Origin: HGM04593 sp045660825 | GTDB taxonomy: Bacteria > Bacteroidota > Bacteroidia > Bacteroidales > Bacteroidaceae | Direction of reading: 5' to 3' | DNA length: 64,000 nt | Assembly (NCBI GenBank): GCA_045660825.1 | Contig: JAZREN010000060.1 | Coordinates: 62,001-126,000, forward strand | In this document: positions 18,080 through 26,072 of the stretch, piece by piece | How positions within the stretch are numbered: position 1 is the first letter of the stretch | Layout of the letters: every line of letters starts with the position of its first letter | Notes under the pieces: model-generated | Databases searched by the model: none | Told to the model about the DNA's origin: nothing | The model's input: only the letters and a program-made list of their open reading frames with translations | Position numbers and translations under genes: made by a program

Positions 18080-18470
18080 GTATATCGTTTTTTGTCAACA
18101 AATTGTCCGCATTTTGTCCACGGTACTGCTTAAACATCGCAAAACCGAGCTGTTTTTACATAAACATTTATGAATTGGGAGAATGCCCAAGTCTATCTAT
18201 TACAAAATTCCGTCCTGACTTCCCAACATCCCCTGGTGTGTTTTTAGACTCACATTAAGCCATTCACTCATTTTACACACTTTTTAACTTTTTGGGAGCT
18301 AACAGCCGCATTTGACACCTATTTTTTAGAAAAAACGGCACAAACGCGACATTTTTCAACAAATTGTGCAAAGCGATTGAAAAAAGAACTATATTCGCGG
18401 AGTATTATTCCCCTATAAGGGGAAGCCATGATTGAAAAAGAGATAATATTATTAACTAAAACCCAATTTT
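18080..18470. other. 391-bp intergenic region between tRNA-Leu and a secreted-protein gene
   Basis: No convincing gene is seen on either strand. It holds a small hairpin with arms TTGGG/CCCAA near 18176-18191, AT-rich tracts, a -7-like TATATTCG near 18391 without a clear -33 partner, and a leader hairpin TTCCCC-TATAA-GGGGAA at 18408-18424. The hairpin is 46 nt before the start of the downstream gene and may act in its leader. I see no direct repeat of the tRNA 3' end, so there is no evidence for an integrated element. Confidence 0.5.
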
Positions 18471-20099
18471 ATGAAGAAATTTTTACTTTTATTCGCATCG
18501 ATGTTCTTTATGCTTGGAACATCTATGGCACAGGACAAGGGTGACGGCAAGGACGAGGGCGATGCAGCTTTCGCGTTGCAGTATTCTACTCCAGCAGATG
18601 GTGAGTATACTTTCACAGTGTACAACATCCGTCTCCAGTTCAACAAAGAGATCGTAGTGACACTGCCCGAGGGTGGTATTGCTGTTACAAACAAGAACAC
18701 AGGTGATGTTGTAAAGATTACACGTCTTGACAACAACGAGTGGATTGAGAAGTCAACTGCAGTATTCTTGTTCGAGCAGAACAGTGTTTACGATGAGAAA
18801 GAGGGCAAGGAGGAGTTAAAGGACCAGATTATTGACGTCCCCGGCGAGTGGAGCTACACAATCCCTGCAGGTTGTATTAAAAGCGTTGACGGCGAGGAGT
18901 TTGCAGAGCAGACATTTACATTCAACATTGCTACATCAATGGAAATTGAGAGTGTTTCTCCTGCAAGCGGTGTAACAAAGCTCGACAAGATTGAAATCAC
19001 ATTCCCAAAACCAATTGCAAGTGTTAATACAAGCAAACTGTCAATTCTTGACAACTATTGGACACCTGTTGCAAACTTCAAGAATGAAGTAACATACAGC
19101 GATGACCGCAAGACCGTTACATTGGAGCTTGTAGAGTCAATCACAACTCCAGGTACATACAACCTGGACATCTACCAGGGTGTATTCCTTAGCGAGGATG
19201 GCGCTTTGAACAATTACAGATATACATATTTCCAGGTTATTGACCCAACTCCATCATTCTCTACAAACCTGAACGACGGTGACAAGGTGAAGGAACTTGG
19301 CAACCTTGAAATCACATTCCAGAACGTTGCAAATGTTGAAATCGTGAACAAGAATGGCGTACAGGTATGGACACCATCGGAGAGCCAGGTTGCCGGTGAA
19401 GCAAACAAGGAGGGCAACAAGATTGTCGTTACATTCCCACAGGAGTTCACAGAGGAAGGTTTATACACATTCTACATCCCTGCCGGCACATTCACAATGG
19501 ATGGTGTGGCAAACGAAGAGCGCGAAATCAACGTTACATTGTACACATTCACAATCACTCCATTGAAGGTTGTAAGCGTTACACCAGTAGAGGGTGCTGT
19601 TGACCAGATTGAAAAGATTGTCATCGAGTTTAACCAGACCGTTACTCCTTCATACAACGAGGAATGGCAGCAGATTTCACGTGAAATCATCCTGAAGGGC
19701 GATACTAAGAATTACGTTTTGACATACGCACCAAGCAGTTACAATGCAAGCAACAAGATGGAGTATCTTGTAAATGCAACATGGAACGGATATGATGCAT
19801 ATACATGTAGTGCACCCGTCACCGAGGCCGGAACATACACATTGAACTTAAAGGATGTTGTTGTTGACTATGCTGGCGAAAGTTACATTGACGACTATGG
19901 TTACAGCAACACAAAGTGGCACGGCCAAAAAGGTTGCATTGACAAGACCTGCACATGGACAATCGGCGACACTGCAATTGAGGGTGTTGAGGCAGAGAAT
20001 GGCGAGAAGGTTATCTATGACCTCACAGGCCGCCGCGTAGAGAACATCACAAACGCCGGTATCTACATTGTCAACGGCAAGAAAGTGCTGGTAAAGTGA
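18471..20099 (+). CDS. Secreted Ig-like multidomain protein with type IX-style C-terminal tail
   Basis: Predicted cell-surface or secreted protein of 542 aa. A signal peptide (MKKFLLLFASMFFMLGTSMA) is followed by four or more Ig-like units of about 90-100 aa, each of the type seen in bacterial Ig-like (Big_5/SbsA) domains: NIRLQFNKEIVVTLPEGG, KIEITFPKPIASVNTSKL, NLEITFQNVANVEI and KIVIEFNQTVTP. The last about 40 residues (IEGVEAENGEKVIYDLTGRR to IYIVNGKKVLVK) form a short sorting signal also found in the secreted protein at 60.1-62.1 kb. PorU/PorV in this window fit export by type IX. Binding partner unknown. It is monocistronic, with a terminator 213 nt behind it. Confidence 0.8.
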   Translation: MKKFLLLFASMFFMLGTSMAQDKGDGKDEGDAAFALQYSTPADGEYTFTVYNIRLQFNKEIVVTLPEGGIAVTNKNTGDVVKITRLDNNEWIEKSTAVFLFEQNSVYDEKEGKEELKDQIIDVPGEWSYTIPAGCIKSVDGEEFAEQTFTFNIATSMEIESVSPASGVTKLDKIEITFPKPIASVNTSKLSILDNYWTPVANFKNEVTYSDDRKTVTLELVESITTPGTYNLDIYQGVFLSEDGALNNYRYTYFQVIDPTPSFSTNLNDGDKVKELGNLEITFQNVANVEIVNKNGVQVWTPSESQVAGEANKEGNKIVVTFPQEFTEEGLYTFYIPAGTFTMDGVANEEREINVTLYTFTITPLKVVSVTPVEGAVDQIEKIVIEFNQTVTPSYNEEWQQISREIILKGDTKNYVLTYAPSSYNASNKMEYLVNATWNGYDAYTCSAPVTEAGTYTLNLKDVVVDYAGESYIDDYGYSNTKWHGQKGCIDKTCTWTIGDTAIEGVEAENGEKVIYDLTGRRVENITNAGIYIVNGKKVLVK

Positions 20100-20160
20100 G
20101 AGTAATGGTTGATAAGCTTGCTTAATCAAACATTACCGAATGTAAAGCACTTGCGCGAAG

Positions 20161-20258
20161 CGAAAGTTTTGGTGAAGTAATCACCAAAACTTCGATAACA
20201 CTTGCAGCAATAGGTCACGCGTAGCGCGGGCGCAGTTCGCGCCGTGTGGGTTGCAAGA
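20161..20258. repeat. Cluster of three hairpins (REP-like)
   Basis: Hairpin 1 at 20161-20194 has arms CGAAAGTTTTGGTGA and TCACCAAAACTTCG. Hairpin 2 pairs AACACTTGC (20197-20205) with GCAAGTGTT (20250-20258). Nested within it is GGCGC-AGTTC-GCGCC (20229-20243), preceded by GTAG, the tetranucleotide that precedes many REP hairpins. A 20-bp stretch at 20206-20225 recurs with two changes, inverted, at 59423-59442. It lies between the stop of the secreted protein gene and its terminator. Confidence 0.6.
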
Positions 20259-20311
20259 AGCAAGTGTTGTCAGTGGTACTTGTGAAGTAATCTTATACTA
20301 CAAATAACGAC

Positions 20312-20342
20312 AAATGGGCAGGGAACAATCCTTGCCCATTTT
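20312..20342 (+). terminator. Rho-independent terminator downstream of the secreted-protein gene
   Basis: A 12-bp stem AAATGGGCAGGG / CCTTGCCCATTT with a 6-nt loop (AACAAT) and T-rich 3' arm; one G:T pair. Confidence 0.75.
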
Positions 20343-20630
20343 CATTGGTAATGATTCCGGGGGTGCAAAGAATGACATATACACCTGGACAATTGGCGAC
20401 ACTGCTATTGAGGAGGTGAAAGGTGAAAAGTGAAAACGGAAAGCCGCGAGTAAGCGAGCAAAAGCCAAGCTTGCTTGAGCTTTTAACGCGAGCGGGAGCA
20501 GGTTCAAGCGCACGCAGTGTGGTTAAAGGTGAAAACCATCTACGACCTCACAGGTAGGAAACTGAAAGGTGAAAACGGAAACCTGAAAGGTGTTTATATT
20601 ATTAACGGCAAAAAGGTGCTGGTTAAGTAA
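20343..20630 (+). pseudogene. Broken duplicate of a type IX-style C-terminal sorting signal
   Basis: Translation gives TWTIGDTAIEEV, then a stop and a repeat insertion, then IYDLTGRKLKGENGNLKG and VYIINGKKVLVK followed by a stop. This matches the last 50 residues of the intact gene upstream (TWTIGDTAIEGV ... IYDLTGRR ... IYIVNGKKVLVK). No N-terminal part is present. The two halves are separated by about 100 bp of the dispersed repeat (20419-20535). I read it as the remnant of a second secreted-protein gene, or of a partial tandem duplication, broken by the repeat. Confidence 0.75.
20419..20535 (+). repeat. Dispersed repeat family A, copy 1 (inside the relic sorting signal)
   Basis: Contains the family core, identical over 42 bp to copies at 54.8 kb and 62.75 kb in opposite orientation (core here about 20449-20490). 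The centre is an imperfect palindrome, AAAAGCCAAGC against GCTTGAGCTTTT. The copy is bounded by an 11-bp direct repeat AAAGGTGAAAA at 20419-20429 and 20525-20535, which looks like a target duplication or a recombination footprint. Confidence 0.8.
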
Positions 20631-20640
20631 TAAGTGAATT

Positions 20641-20712
20641 GTCATTCCGAACCGTAGGGAGGAATCTCTAAAACAAATTAGATTTCTCGTCGCTATGCTC
20701 TGTCAGGATAAC
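20641..20712. repeat. Dispersed repeat family B, copy 1
   Basis: An inverted pair: GTCATTCCGAACCGTAGGG with GGAATCT, a short AT-rich spacer, then AGATTTCTCGTCGC with CTGTCAGGATAAC. The same layout, with GTCATCCTGAGC-type ends, occurs at 52.7, 54.7 and (half) 59.7 kb. Such elements are common between genes in many bacterial genomes; function unknown. Confidence 0.7.
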
Positions 20713-20788
20713 AAATTCACGAATAATTTCAGCGTTGGGTCAACATCTATATTATTACCTTTGTATTTATGACGATAAAACAATAAAC

Positions 20789-20820
20789 TCAAGCGACCCA
20801 CTGTAAAGTGAGTCGCTTGA
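20789..20820. terminator. Terminator at the 3' end of the SusC/TlpA operon
   Basis: A 13-bp stem TCAAGCGACCCAC / GTGAGTCGCTTGA with one mismatch and a 6-nt loop. On the minus strand it lies 31 nt after the last TlpA-like stop. T-rich sequence follows on the plus strand and A/T-rich on the minus, so it may work both ways. Confidence 0.7.
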
Positions 20821-20850
20821 ATTTTGCTTTACAAAAATGAGGATAAACTA

Positions 20851-22023
20851 TCATTTGTAGTCGGCTTGGTCAAAATAGTACAGGTCGCCCGAGAGTATCT
20901 GCTCAACGCGCATTACTACCTCATCAACATCCATATCGAGTGAAACAGCGCGTCCCTCTGGTTCAACAAGGATTATTCTTGGCGCTTTCTCCACACCATA
21001 GAGCGCTGCTGCAGGAGAAGCGGCGCCGGCAAGGTCACAGGCATTCAACCAACCATCGCCACCCATGCCATTTTTCTCCAATGCGGCCTGCCATGCGGCT
21101 GCATCACTCTCGAGAGCAACGCTGATGATGACGAACTGGTCCTGATTCACCTTCACAACCTCGTAGAGGTTCTTCATCTCGGCAAGCATATCGGCCGATT
21201 TTGCACAGCCGTTTGCCCAGAAGTTAAGGACAACATACTTGCCACGGAAATCGCTCAGTTTCTTAACCTCGCCACTGCTCAAAGGCAAAGTAATGTCGGG
21301 AACCTCGTTACCCACCTTCATGTCATTTGCAAGCACTTTGTTACGGAGTGAGAGGAAGTATGGGTGATTCTGCAAATCCAAGTGAATGGTCTTTACCATC
21401 TGGTCGGCATAGGCGGTTGTGAGCTTGGGAAGCAATGAGTTTTCAATGACAAGTGGTGTCATTGGCGATGCGTTGTGCTCAATGAGGAAACGCAAGGCTT
21501 TGGACTCTGTCCTTATTGCCTCTTTTGCCTCTATTCTATTGATGGCAGCCTTGCCCTCGGCACTCTCCATCCATTCCTTGCCATTACGTGCTTCAAGTGC
21601 AGCAACAAGAGCAGCTGTCTCATTGGCACCGGCTGCCCAAACCGCCTTATAAGCGGCGTATGCGTCGTTAGTTGGTGTGCCTGACACCGCGCTCTCCTCA
21701 ACCGCGGCAACAGATGATGTATTGACCATTACCTCGCCCGGCTCAACGAAGAGTTCAACGCACTTGCCATCGCCAAAACCTGTCACAACGTATTGCAGCA
21801 CAGGCTCGTCTTTTGAGAGTTCGTATTTGAAGGTGTAGTTACCTTTCTTTACCTTGGCTGTTGCAACCTCAATGGTTCTGCCAACTTCATCGGTGCGTGT
21901 CAAGGTAACCTTTTTAATGTTTTTGCCATCGGCAATGTTTCCCTTGATAACACAAACGCCCTGTGCGCTTGCTGCAATGCAGATAAAAGCCACTGCAATT
22001 GTAGATAATATTCTATGTAGCAT
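20851..22023 (-). CDS. TlpA-like thioredoxin-fold protein with CxxS instead of CxxC
   Basis: Predicted periplasmic protein of 390 aa. I start at MLHRILSTIA, seven codons inside the longest frame, because AAAGGAGGT lies just upstream of this ATG and a signal peptide (to AASAQ) follows. The N-terminal half is the DUF4369-like module found in the other TlpA genes here. The C-terminal half is AhpC/TSA-TlpA-like (VGNEVPDITLPL, GKYVVLNFWANGCAKSADM). The active site reads Cys273-Ala-Lys-Ser276, so the resolving Cys is missing and ordinary disulfide exchange is unlikely. It could be a one-Cys isomerase-like or binding protein. Last gene of the operon, 13 nt after the previous one. Confidence 0.85.
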   Translation of the reverse strand: MLHRILSTIAVAFICIAASAQGVCVIKGNIADGKNIKKVTLTRTDEVGRTIEVATAKVKKGNYTFKYELSKDEPVLQYVVTGFGDGKCVELFVEPGEVMVNTSSVAAVEESAVSGTPTNDAYAAYKAVWAAGANETAALVAALEARNGKEWMESAEGKAAINRIEAKEAIRTESKALRFLIEHNASPMTPLVIENSLLPKLTTAYADQMVKTIHLDLQNHPYFLSLRNKVLANDMKVGNEVPDITLPLSSGEVKKLSDFRGKYVVLNFWANGCAKSADMLAEMKNLYEVVKVNQDQFVIISVALESDAAAWQAALEKNGMGGDGWLNACDLAGAASPAAALYGVEKAPRIILVEPEGRAVSLDMDVDEVVMRVEQILSGDLYYFDQADYK

Positions 22024-22036
22024 AACTGTACCTCCT

Positions 22037-23188
22037 TTATTCATTTATACCGTCTACTATTTTCTTCAATTTCTTTACCATCTCCTCGCCACGCAGCTCA
22101 AACTGCACAACCTTACCCTCGGGATCGATGAGCGCGGTATAAGGAACGCCGTTTACACCGAAGAACTTCAGGCCCTCGCTGTTCCAGCCTTTGAGCACTG
22201 AGATGTGTACCCAATTGCGGTGAACGAGTTCATTGTCGGCAATGCAGCCTGTCCAGTCCTCATATTCATCGTCGATAGAGTAGCTGAGGACAACGATATT
22301 GTCACTCTCGCCCGAGTATGCGAGCGCCTCTTTGAGATAAGGGATCTCGCGGCGGCAGGGAGCACACCAGCTTGCCCAGAAATCGAGGAACACATATTTT
22401 CCCTTAAAATCGGACAATGAGACCTCCTTGCCATCGGGGGTGCGGCCTGTGATGTCGGGAGCAACGGCACCAACCTTGAGGTTTGCCGAACGTACATCGT
22501 TAACCAATTCCTTGTACATTGCCTGTGAGTGCAGCTCAGCGGGAACGGCATCGAGGAATGTCTGGATTACATCGGTGCTGAATGCAGGCATCATGGAGTA
22601 TTTGATGATATACAGAACCACAGGTGAATCGATGTTCTTGTATATGAAATCCATAATCGCTACCTTGAAGTGCATATTGTTCACATAGAAGACCGGCGAG
22701 GTGTATTTTGCCTCGGCCGCGAGGTTGCCCTTTATCTCGGCAGGCATGCTTGCCTGTGCCGCTTTCATGCGCACCTTGGCCTCGTTCACGCACTTGCTGT
22801 TGAGGTCAACATATGCCTGATACATATCGTTGCTTGGTGTACCTCCAATCTTTGCTCCGGCGGGGTATGCAGCATCGAAAGGTCCCACGGTTATCTCGCC
22901 CTCCTCAAGGAACAACTGTATGGCACCGTTGTCAAAGCCTGAGATATTGCACAGGCTGAGTTCCTCGGGGGCTAAGCCCTCGAAGACAAACCTGTTGTTC
23001 TCTACAGCTGCGGTGGCTGTCACAACTGTAACACCATCGACTACCTGCTCAAGTTTTACCTCCTTTACAGCCTCATTGCTATAACAGAGCATAGGACTGC
23101 TCATCTCACCTTTTATAACAAACCTTTTTTCCTGTGCCATAACAACTGTTGATATGGCCAGCAATGCAAAAACAAAAATTTTTCTCAT
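22037..23188 (-). CDS. TlpA family thiol-disulfide oxidoreductase (CAPC)
   Basis: Envelope thioredoxin-like reductase of 383 aa. Signal peptide to VVMAQE; N-terminal DUF4369-like module (about 20-125, with GEITVGPFDAAY and GGTPSNDMYQAY); helical linker; thioredoxin-like domain from about 238 with VGAVAPDITGRTPDG, FLDFWASWCAPCRREIPYL (Cys275, Cys278) and the cis-Pro loop VNGVPYTALIDPEG. In Bacteroidales such genes often close SusC/SusD operons. It is 12 nt after the preceding TlpA gene; the two share the same layout and are paralogues. Confidence 0.92.
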   Translation of the reverse strand: MRKIFVFALLAISTVVMAQEKRFVIKGEMSSPMLCYSNEAVKEVKLEQVVDGVTVVTATAAVENNRFVFEGLAPEELSLCNISGFDNGAIQLFLEEGEITVGPFDAAYPAGAKIGGTPSNDMYQAYVDLNSKCVNEAKVRMKAAQASMPAEIKGNLAAEAKYTSPVFYVNNMHFKVAIMDFIYKNIDSPVVLYIIKYSMMPAFSTDVIQTFLDAVPAELHSQAMYKELVNDVRSANLKVGAVAPDITGRTPDGKEVSLSDFKGKYVFLDFWASWCAPCRREIPYLKEALAYSGESDNIVVLSYSIDDEYEDWTGCIADNELVHRNWVHISVLKGWNSEGLKFFGVNGVPYTALIDPEGKVVQFELRGEEMVKKLKKIVDGINE

Positions 23189-23200
23189 AGACGTATGTTT

Positions 23201-24292
23201 TTATTTAAGGTTCTCCTGCAGGAACACTCTGAGTTGTTCGTCGCGTAGACCTGTTGCTATAATATTGTTGTTTTCATCAAGCACAAAAAGCGCCGGGATG
23301 CCCTTCACGTTGTATAGGCGGGCAACTTCACAATCCCAACCTTTGAGCGAAGATACATTTATCCATGCAAGGCCGTCCTTTTCCACAGCAAACGCCCAGT
23401 CCTCCTTCTCCTCATCGAGCGAGACACCGATAATCTCCAATCCCTTGTCGTGGAAGTCGGCATATATCTCTTTGAGTGCAGGGTTGTTCAAACGGCAGGG
23501 ACCGCACCAGCTTGCCCAGAAGTCAATGATTTTAACCTTACCCTTTACAGCGCTCATTGTCACAGGGTTGCCATTGAGGTCATTAAGTGTGAAATCGGGA
23601 GCCTTTGCGCCATTGTCGGTCTTTGACAGGCGGTCGATACGCTCCTTTATTATGCGTCCGAACTGTGTCGCCTTTGCACCCTTGCCCATGGAATCATACA
23701 TTCCACGTGTCTCCTTGAAGCCCGAGTTGCGCATGAGAATGTTTGAATATATGGTATAGGCAAGAATTACGTTGTCGTTTGCGGCAAGGAACTTCTGTGT
23801 CAGTACACGCAGGTTCTCCTGCTCGCGCTGCAAGGTGTCGTTCACAAGGCTTGCACTGCGGAACTTTCTTGCGGTACGGGCTGCCTCGTAACGTTCCTGA
23901 AGGCCCGTGACAACGGCACGCAACGAATCGGATGCTTTCATGTGAGCTGTGTAGGCGGTGTTCAGGGAACCACCGTTGATGTAGTAGTCGACGCCATCGG
24001 TAAGATAGGCGTCATATACGGTTCCCGGTTCTACGAACAGCGTAAAACCACCCGAAAAACCGCCAACGACTAGCTGCACCATCATGGGCTCATTGACCGT
24101 TGCCTTAAGATTGAATTTTCCTTTCTTGATTTTGCAGCTGCCCAAGGTGTCTGTTCTCTCCTCGGATGACTGCGCAAGCATATAAAGAACACCGCTCTTC
24201 ACTCCGTTGGTCTTTCCCTTTATAGTAACCTGGGCTACCGCAGTTACCGCACTGCACAACACAAGCAGTGCAAACAATATGGTTTTTCTCAT
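23201..24292 (-). CDS. TlpA family thiol-disulfide oxidoreductase (CGPC)
   Basis: Predicted periplasmic oxidoreductase of 363 aa. The signal peptide runs MRKTILFALLVLCSAVTAVA; a DUF4369-like module follows (VTIKGKTNGVKSG to about residue 115), then a coiled region (about 120-170), then the thioredoxin-like domain with APDFTLNDLNG, IDFWASWCGPCRLNNP (Cys263, Cys266) and VKGIPALFVLDENN. An upstream ATG overlaps the stop of the PKD-like gene as ATGA and would add six residues (MIIRDI); I prefer the inner ATG for the signal peptide. First of three TlpA relatives in the operon. Confidence 0.92.
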   Translation of the reverse strand: MRKTILFALLVLCSAVTAVAQVTIKGKTNGVKSGVLYMLAQSSEERTDTLGSCKIKKGKFNLKATVNEPMMVQLVVGGFSGGFTLFVEPGTVYDAYLTDGVDYYINGGSLNTAYTAHMKASDSLRAVVTGLQERYEAARTARKFRSASLVNDTLQREQENLRVLTQKFLAANDNVILAYTIYSNILMRNSGFKETRGMYDSMGKGAKATQFGRIIKERIDRLSKTDNGAKAPDFTLNDLNGNPVTMSAVKGKVKIIDFWASWCGPCRLNNPALKEIYADFHDKGLEIIGVSLDEEKEDWAFAVEKDGLAWINVSSLKGWDCEVARLYNVKGIPALFVLDENNNIIATGLRDEQLRVFLQENLK

Positions 24293-24306
24293 AATATCTC
24301 TAATTA

Positions 24307-26034
24307 TCAATATATCATTTCATATGCATATTCATTCACAAACTGAATATCCTTGATCTCGCCCCAGAGGTTACCCTCATTGTCGCGGTCATAGAAGAGA
24401 GGTGCGAAATCATTGTCAACGTCGGCTGCAGTAGTGAACTTTATTTCGGCTATGGCACCGTTTGTTCCGTTGGACATCACTATATTCATGTGCAGGCCCA
24501 AGTCGCTACTGAATGCGGAGCTGTCCTCGGTGCGGAACTTGATTTTTGTAACATTGTAACCCGCAGGAGCCTCATAGACCACAAACTTGTCGCCGTTGGA
24601 AACATTATAACGGTAAACGGTGTTGCCCTCGGCAAAGAAGAGGTTGTTGGTGGTGAACCATGAGTTGTATGTTATGGTTGACATATCGGTAGGGGTCAAG
24701 CCTGTCAGTTTCTTCTCGCCAATGATTGTATAGGCCGAGAGAGCCTCCTCCTCGGCACCGTCAACGCCGCGTGTGGCAGGAGCCTTGCTGCCGTCACCGA
24801 TTTCCTGTTTCAATAGCTCGTAGCGATAGTATTCGCCGCTAGCCTCGTCCTTGAAGATGAAGCAGGGATTCTGCTGGTCATAGTTGTCGCGGTAGTTCAT
24901 ATAACCCATAACAGCAGTCATACCCTCGGGCGAACGCTGCAGTCCCTGGAAACGGACATAGGCATCAAGGACAGGGTTCCTTGAGACATAGCTTGTCTTG
25001 GCCGAGTTTGTCTCATCCCTTGCAAAGCCACCATCATCCTTTGAAGCATAGAGAAAACGGTTGTTCTTTGCATCCCACATGAGGAAACGGTTATGGGTGA
25101 TTGTTGCTGCTGTGATTTTATAATCACCCTGATGTGGCAGGTCGGCACTGTTCTCACAAGCATGTCCTGGCTTGTAGAGAGCATGCACATAATTACCCAC
25201 ATATACTTCACCGTTTTCAGTGAGAACTACCTTGTAGTGTGTGTAGTTCGAAGGGTCACCGGTATGCATGATTCTCTTGAACGAGAAGTTCTCGCTCTCG
25301 GGTTTGAATATCTGCGACGAAGTAAACTTCACGTTCATTCCGTGAGGGTCATAGGCTCTTGTCTCGCCATTGTCGCAGAAGATTGTCAACACTGATGTCT
25401 CACCAATCTTTGTCAAATCGTCCGGGATGTTGATGTATGTGGTATAAGCGAAACCGGTTGCATTCTCATAGTGATTATTGTCCTTGGTAACGCTCTTAAC
25501 ATCGGTATATATCTTTGTGTCATTACCAATAACCTCGATGTTACCGACCTTGCGGCTACCCTCGCTGCCGTGCAGGACAAAAAGACTGTTCTTGAAGACA
25601 GGACGTGTCTTTATTGTGAAACCCGAATAGTGCGACAGGTCGGTAGTCTTGTCATATATCTGCAGGAAGATGCTGTACGCCATCGCTTTGCCTACAGGAA
25701 GGTCGAATTCAAGATAACCCTTGGTACGTACTGTATCCTGAACTGCTTTGCCTGCCTCGTCCAAGTATGTCCTGAACCAATAGAACTCCAGTTCCTCAAG
25801 GTCCTCGGCAAGAGTCTGCTCCACAGCAACATCCACACGGCGACGACGGTCATTCTCATCCAGAGCCTGCTGCACTTCGATAACATCACCACTGGCCGAC
25901 TTTACCACAGAGGGTGTAAAGGAAACGGATTTTATCTCATTCATCGTGTCCAATGTGTAGTCATAATTGCCCAGGTCCTGATAGCAGGCCGACAAAAGTG
26001 GCACAAATAGCAGAAATGATAATATCTTTTTCAT
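24307..26034 (-). CDS. PKD-like family surface lipoprotein of a SusC/SusD operon
   Basis: Lipoprotein of 575 aa; the signal peptide ends in LLSAC (Cys17). The opening YQDLGNYDYTLDTMNEIKSV is typical of the PKD-like family lipoproteins found after SusD and DUF4843 genes. A PKD-type domain (about 35-150) is followed by a long beta-rich region (SLFVLHGSEGSRKVGNIEV, EVYVGNYVHALYKPG, KNNRFLYASKDDG, FAEGNTVYRYNVSNGDKFVV) like a propeller. It probably sits on the cell surface and takes part in ligand binding with SusD. Ligand unknown. It ends in ATGA with the next open frame. Confidence 0.85.
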   Translation of the reverse strand: MKKILSFLLFVPLLSACYQDLGNYDYTLDTMNEIKSVSFTPSVVKSASGDVIEVQQALDENDRRRRVDVAVEQTLAEDLEELEFYWFRTYLDEAGKAVQDTVRTKGYLEFDLPVGKAMAYSIFLQIYDKTTDLSHYSGFTIKTRPVFKNSLFVLHGSEGSRKVGNIEVIGNDTKIYTDVKSVTKDNNHYENATGFAYTTYINIPDDLTKIGETSVLTIFCDNGETRAYDPHGMNVKFTSSQIFKPESENFSFKRIMHTGDPSNYTHYKVVLTENGEVYVGNYVHALYKPGHACENSADLPHQGDYKITAATITHNRFLMWDAKNNRFLYASKDDGGFARDETNSAKTSYVSRNPVLDAYVRFQGLQRSPEGMTAVMGYMNYRDNYDQQNPCFIFKDEASGEYYRYELLKQEIGDGSKAPATRGVDGAEEEALSAYTIIGEKKLTGLTPTDMSTITYNSWFTTNNLFFAEGNTVYRYNVSNGDKFVVYEAPAGYNVTKIKFRTEDSSAFSSDLGLHMNIVMSNGTNGAIAEIKFTTAADVDNDFAPLFYDRDNEGNLWGEIKDIQFVNEYAYEMIY

Positions 26035-26072
26035 AAACTAATCTCTTTGAATGTGTGTTGATTCTGTAATTC

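Noticed and set aside
18080..18470. Possible integrated element or attachment site behind tRNA-Leu
   Set aside because: No integrase, no duplicated tRNA end and no phage-like gene is seen; the secreted-protein gene follows directly.
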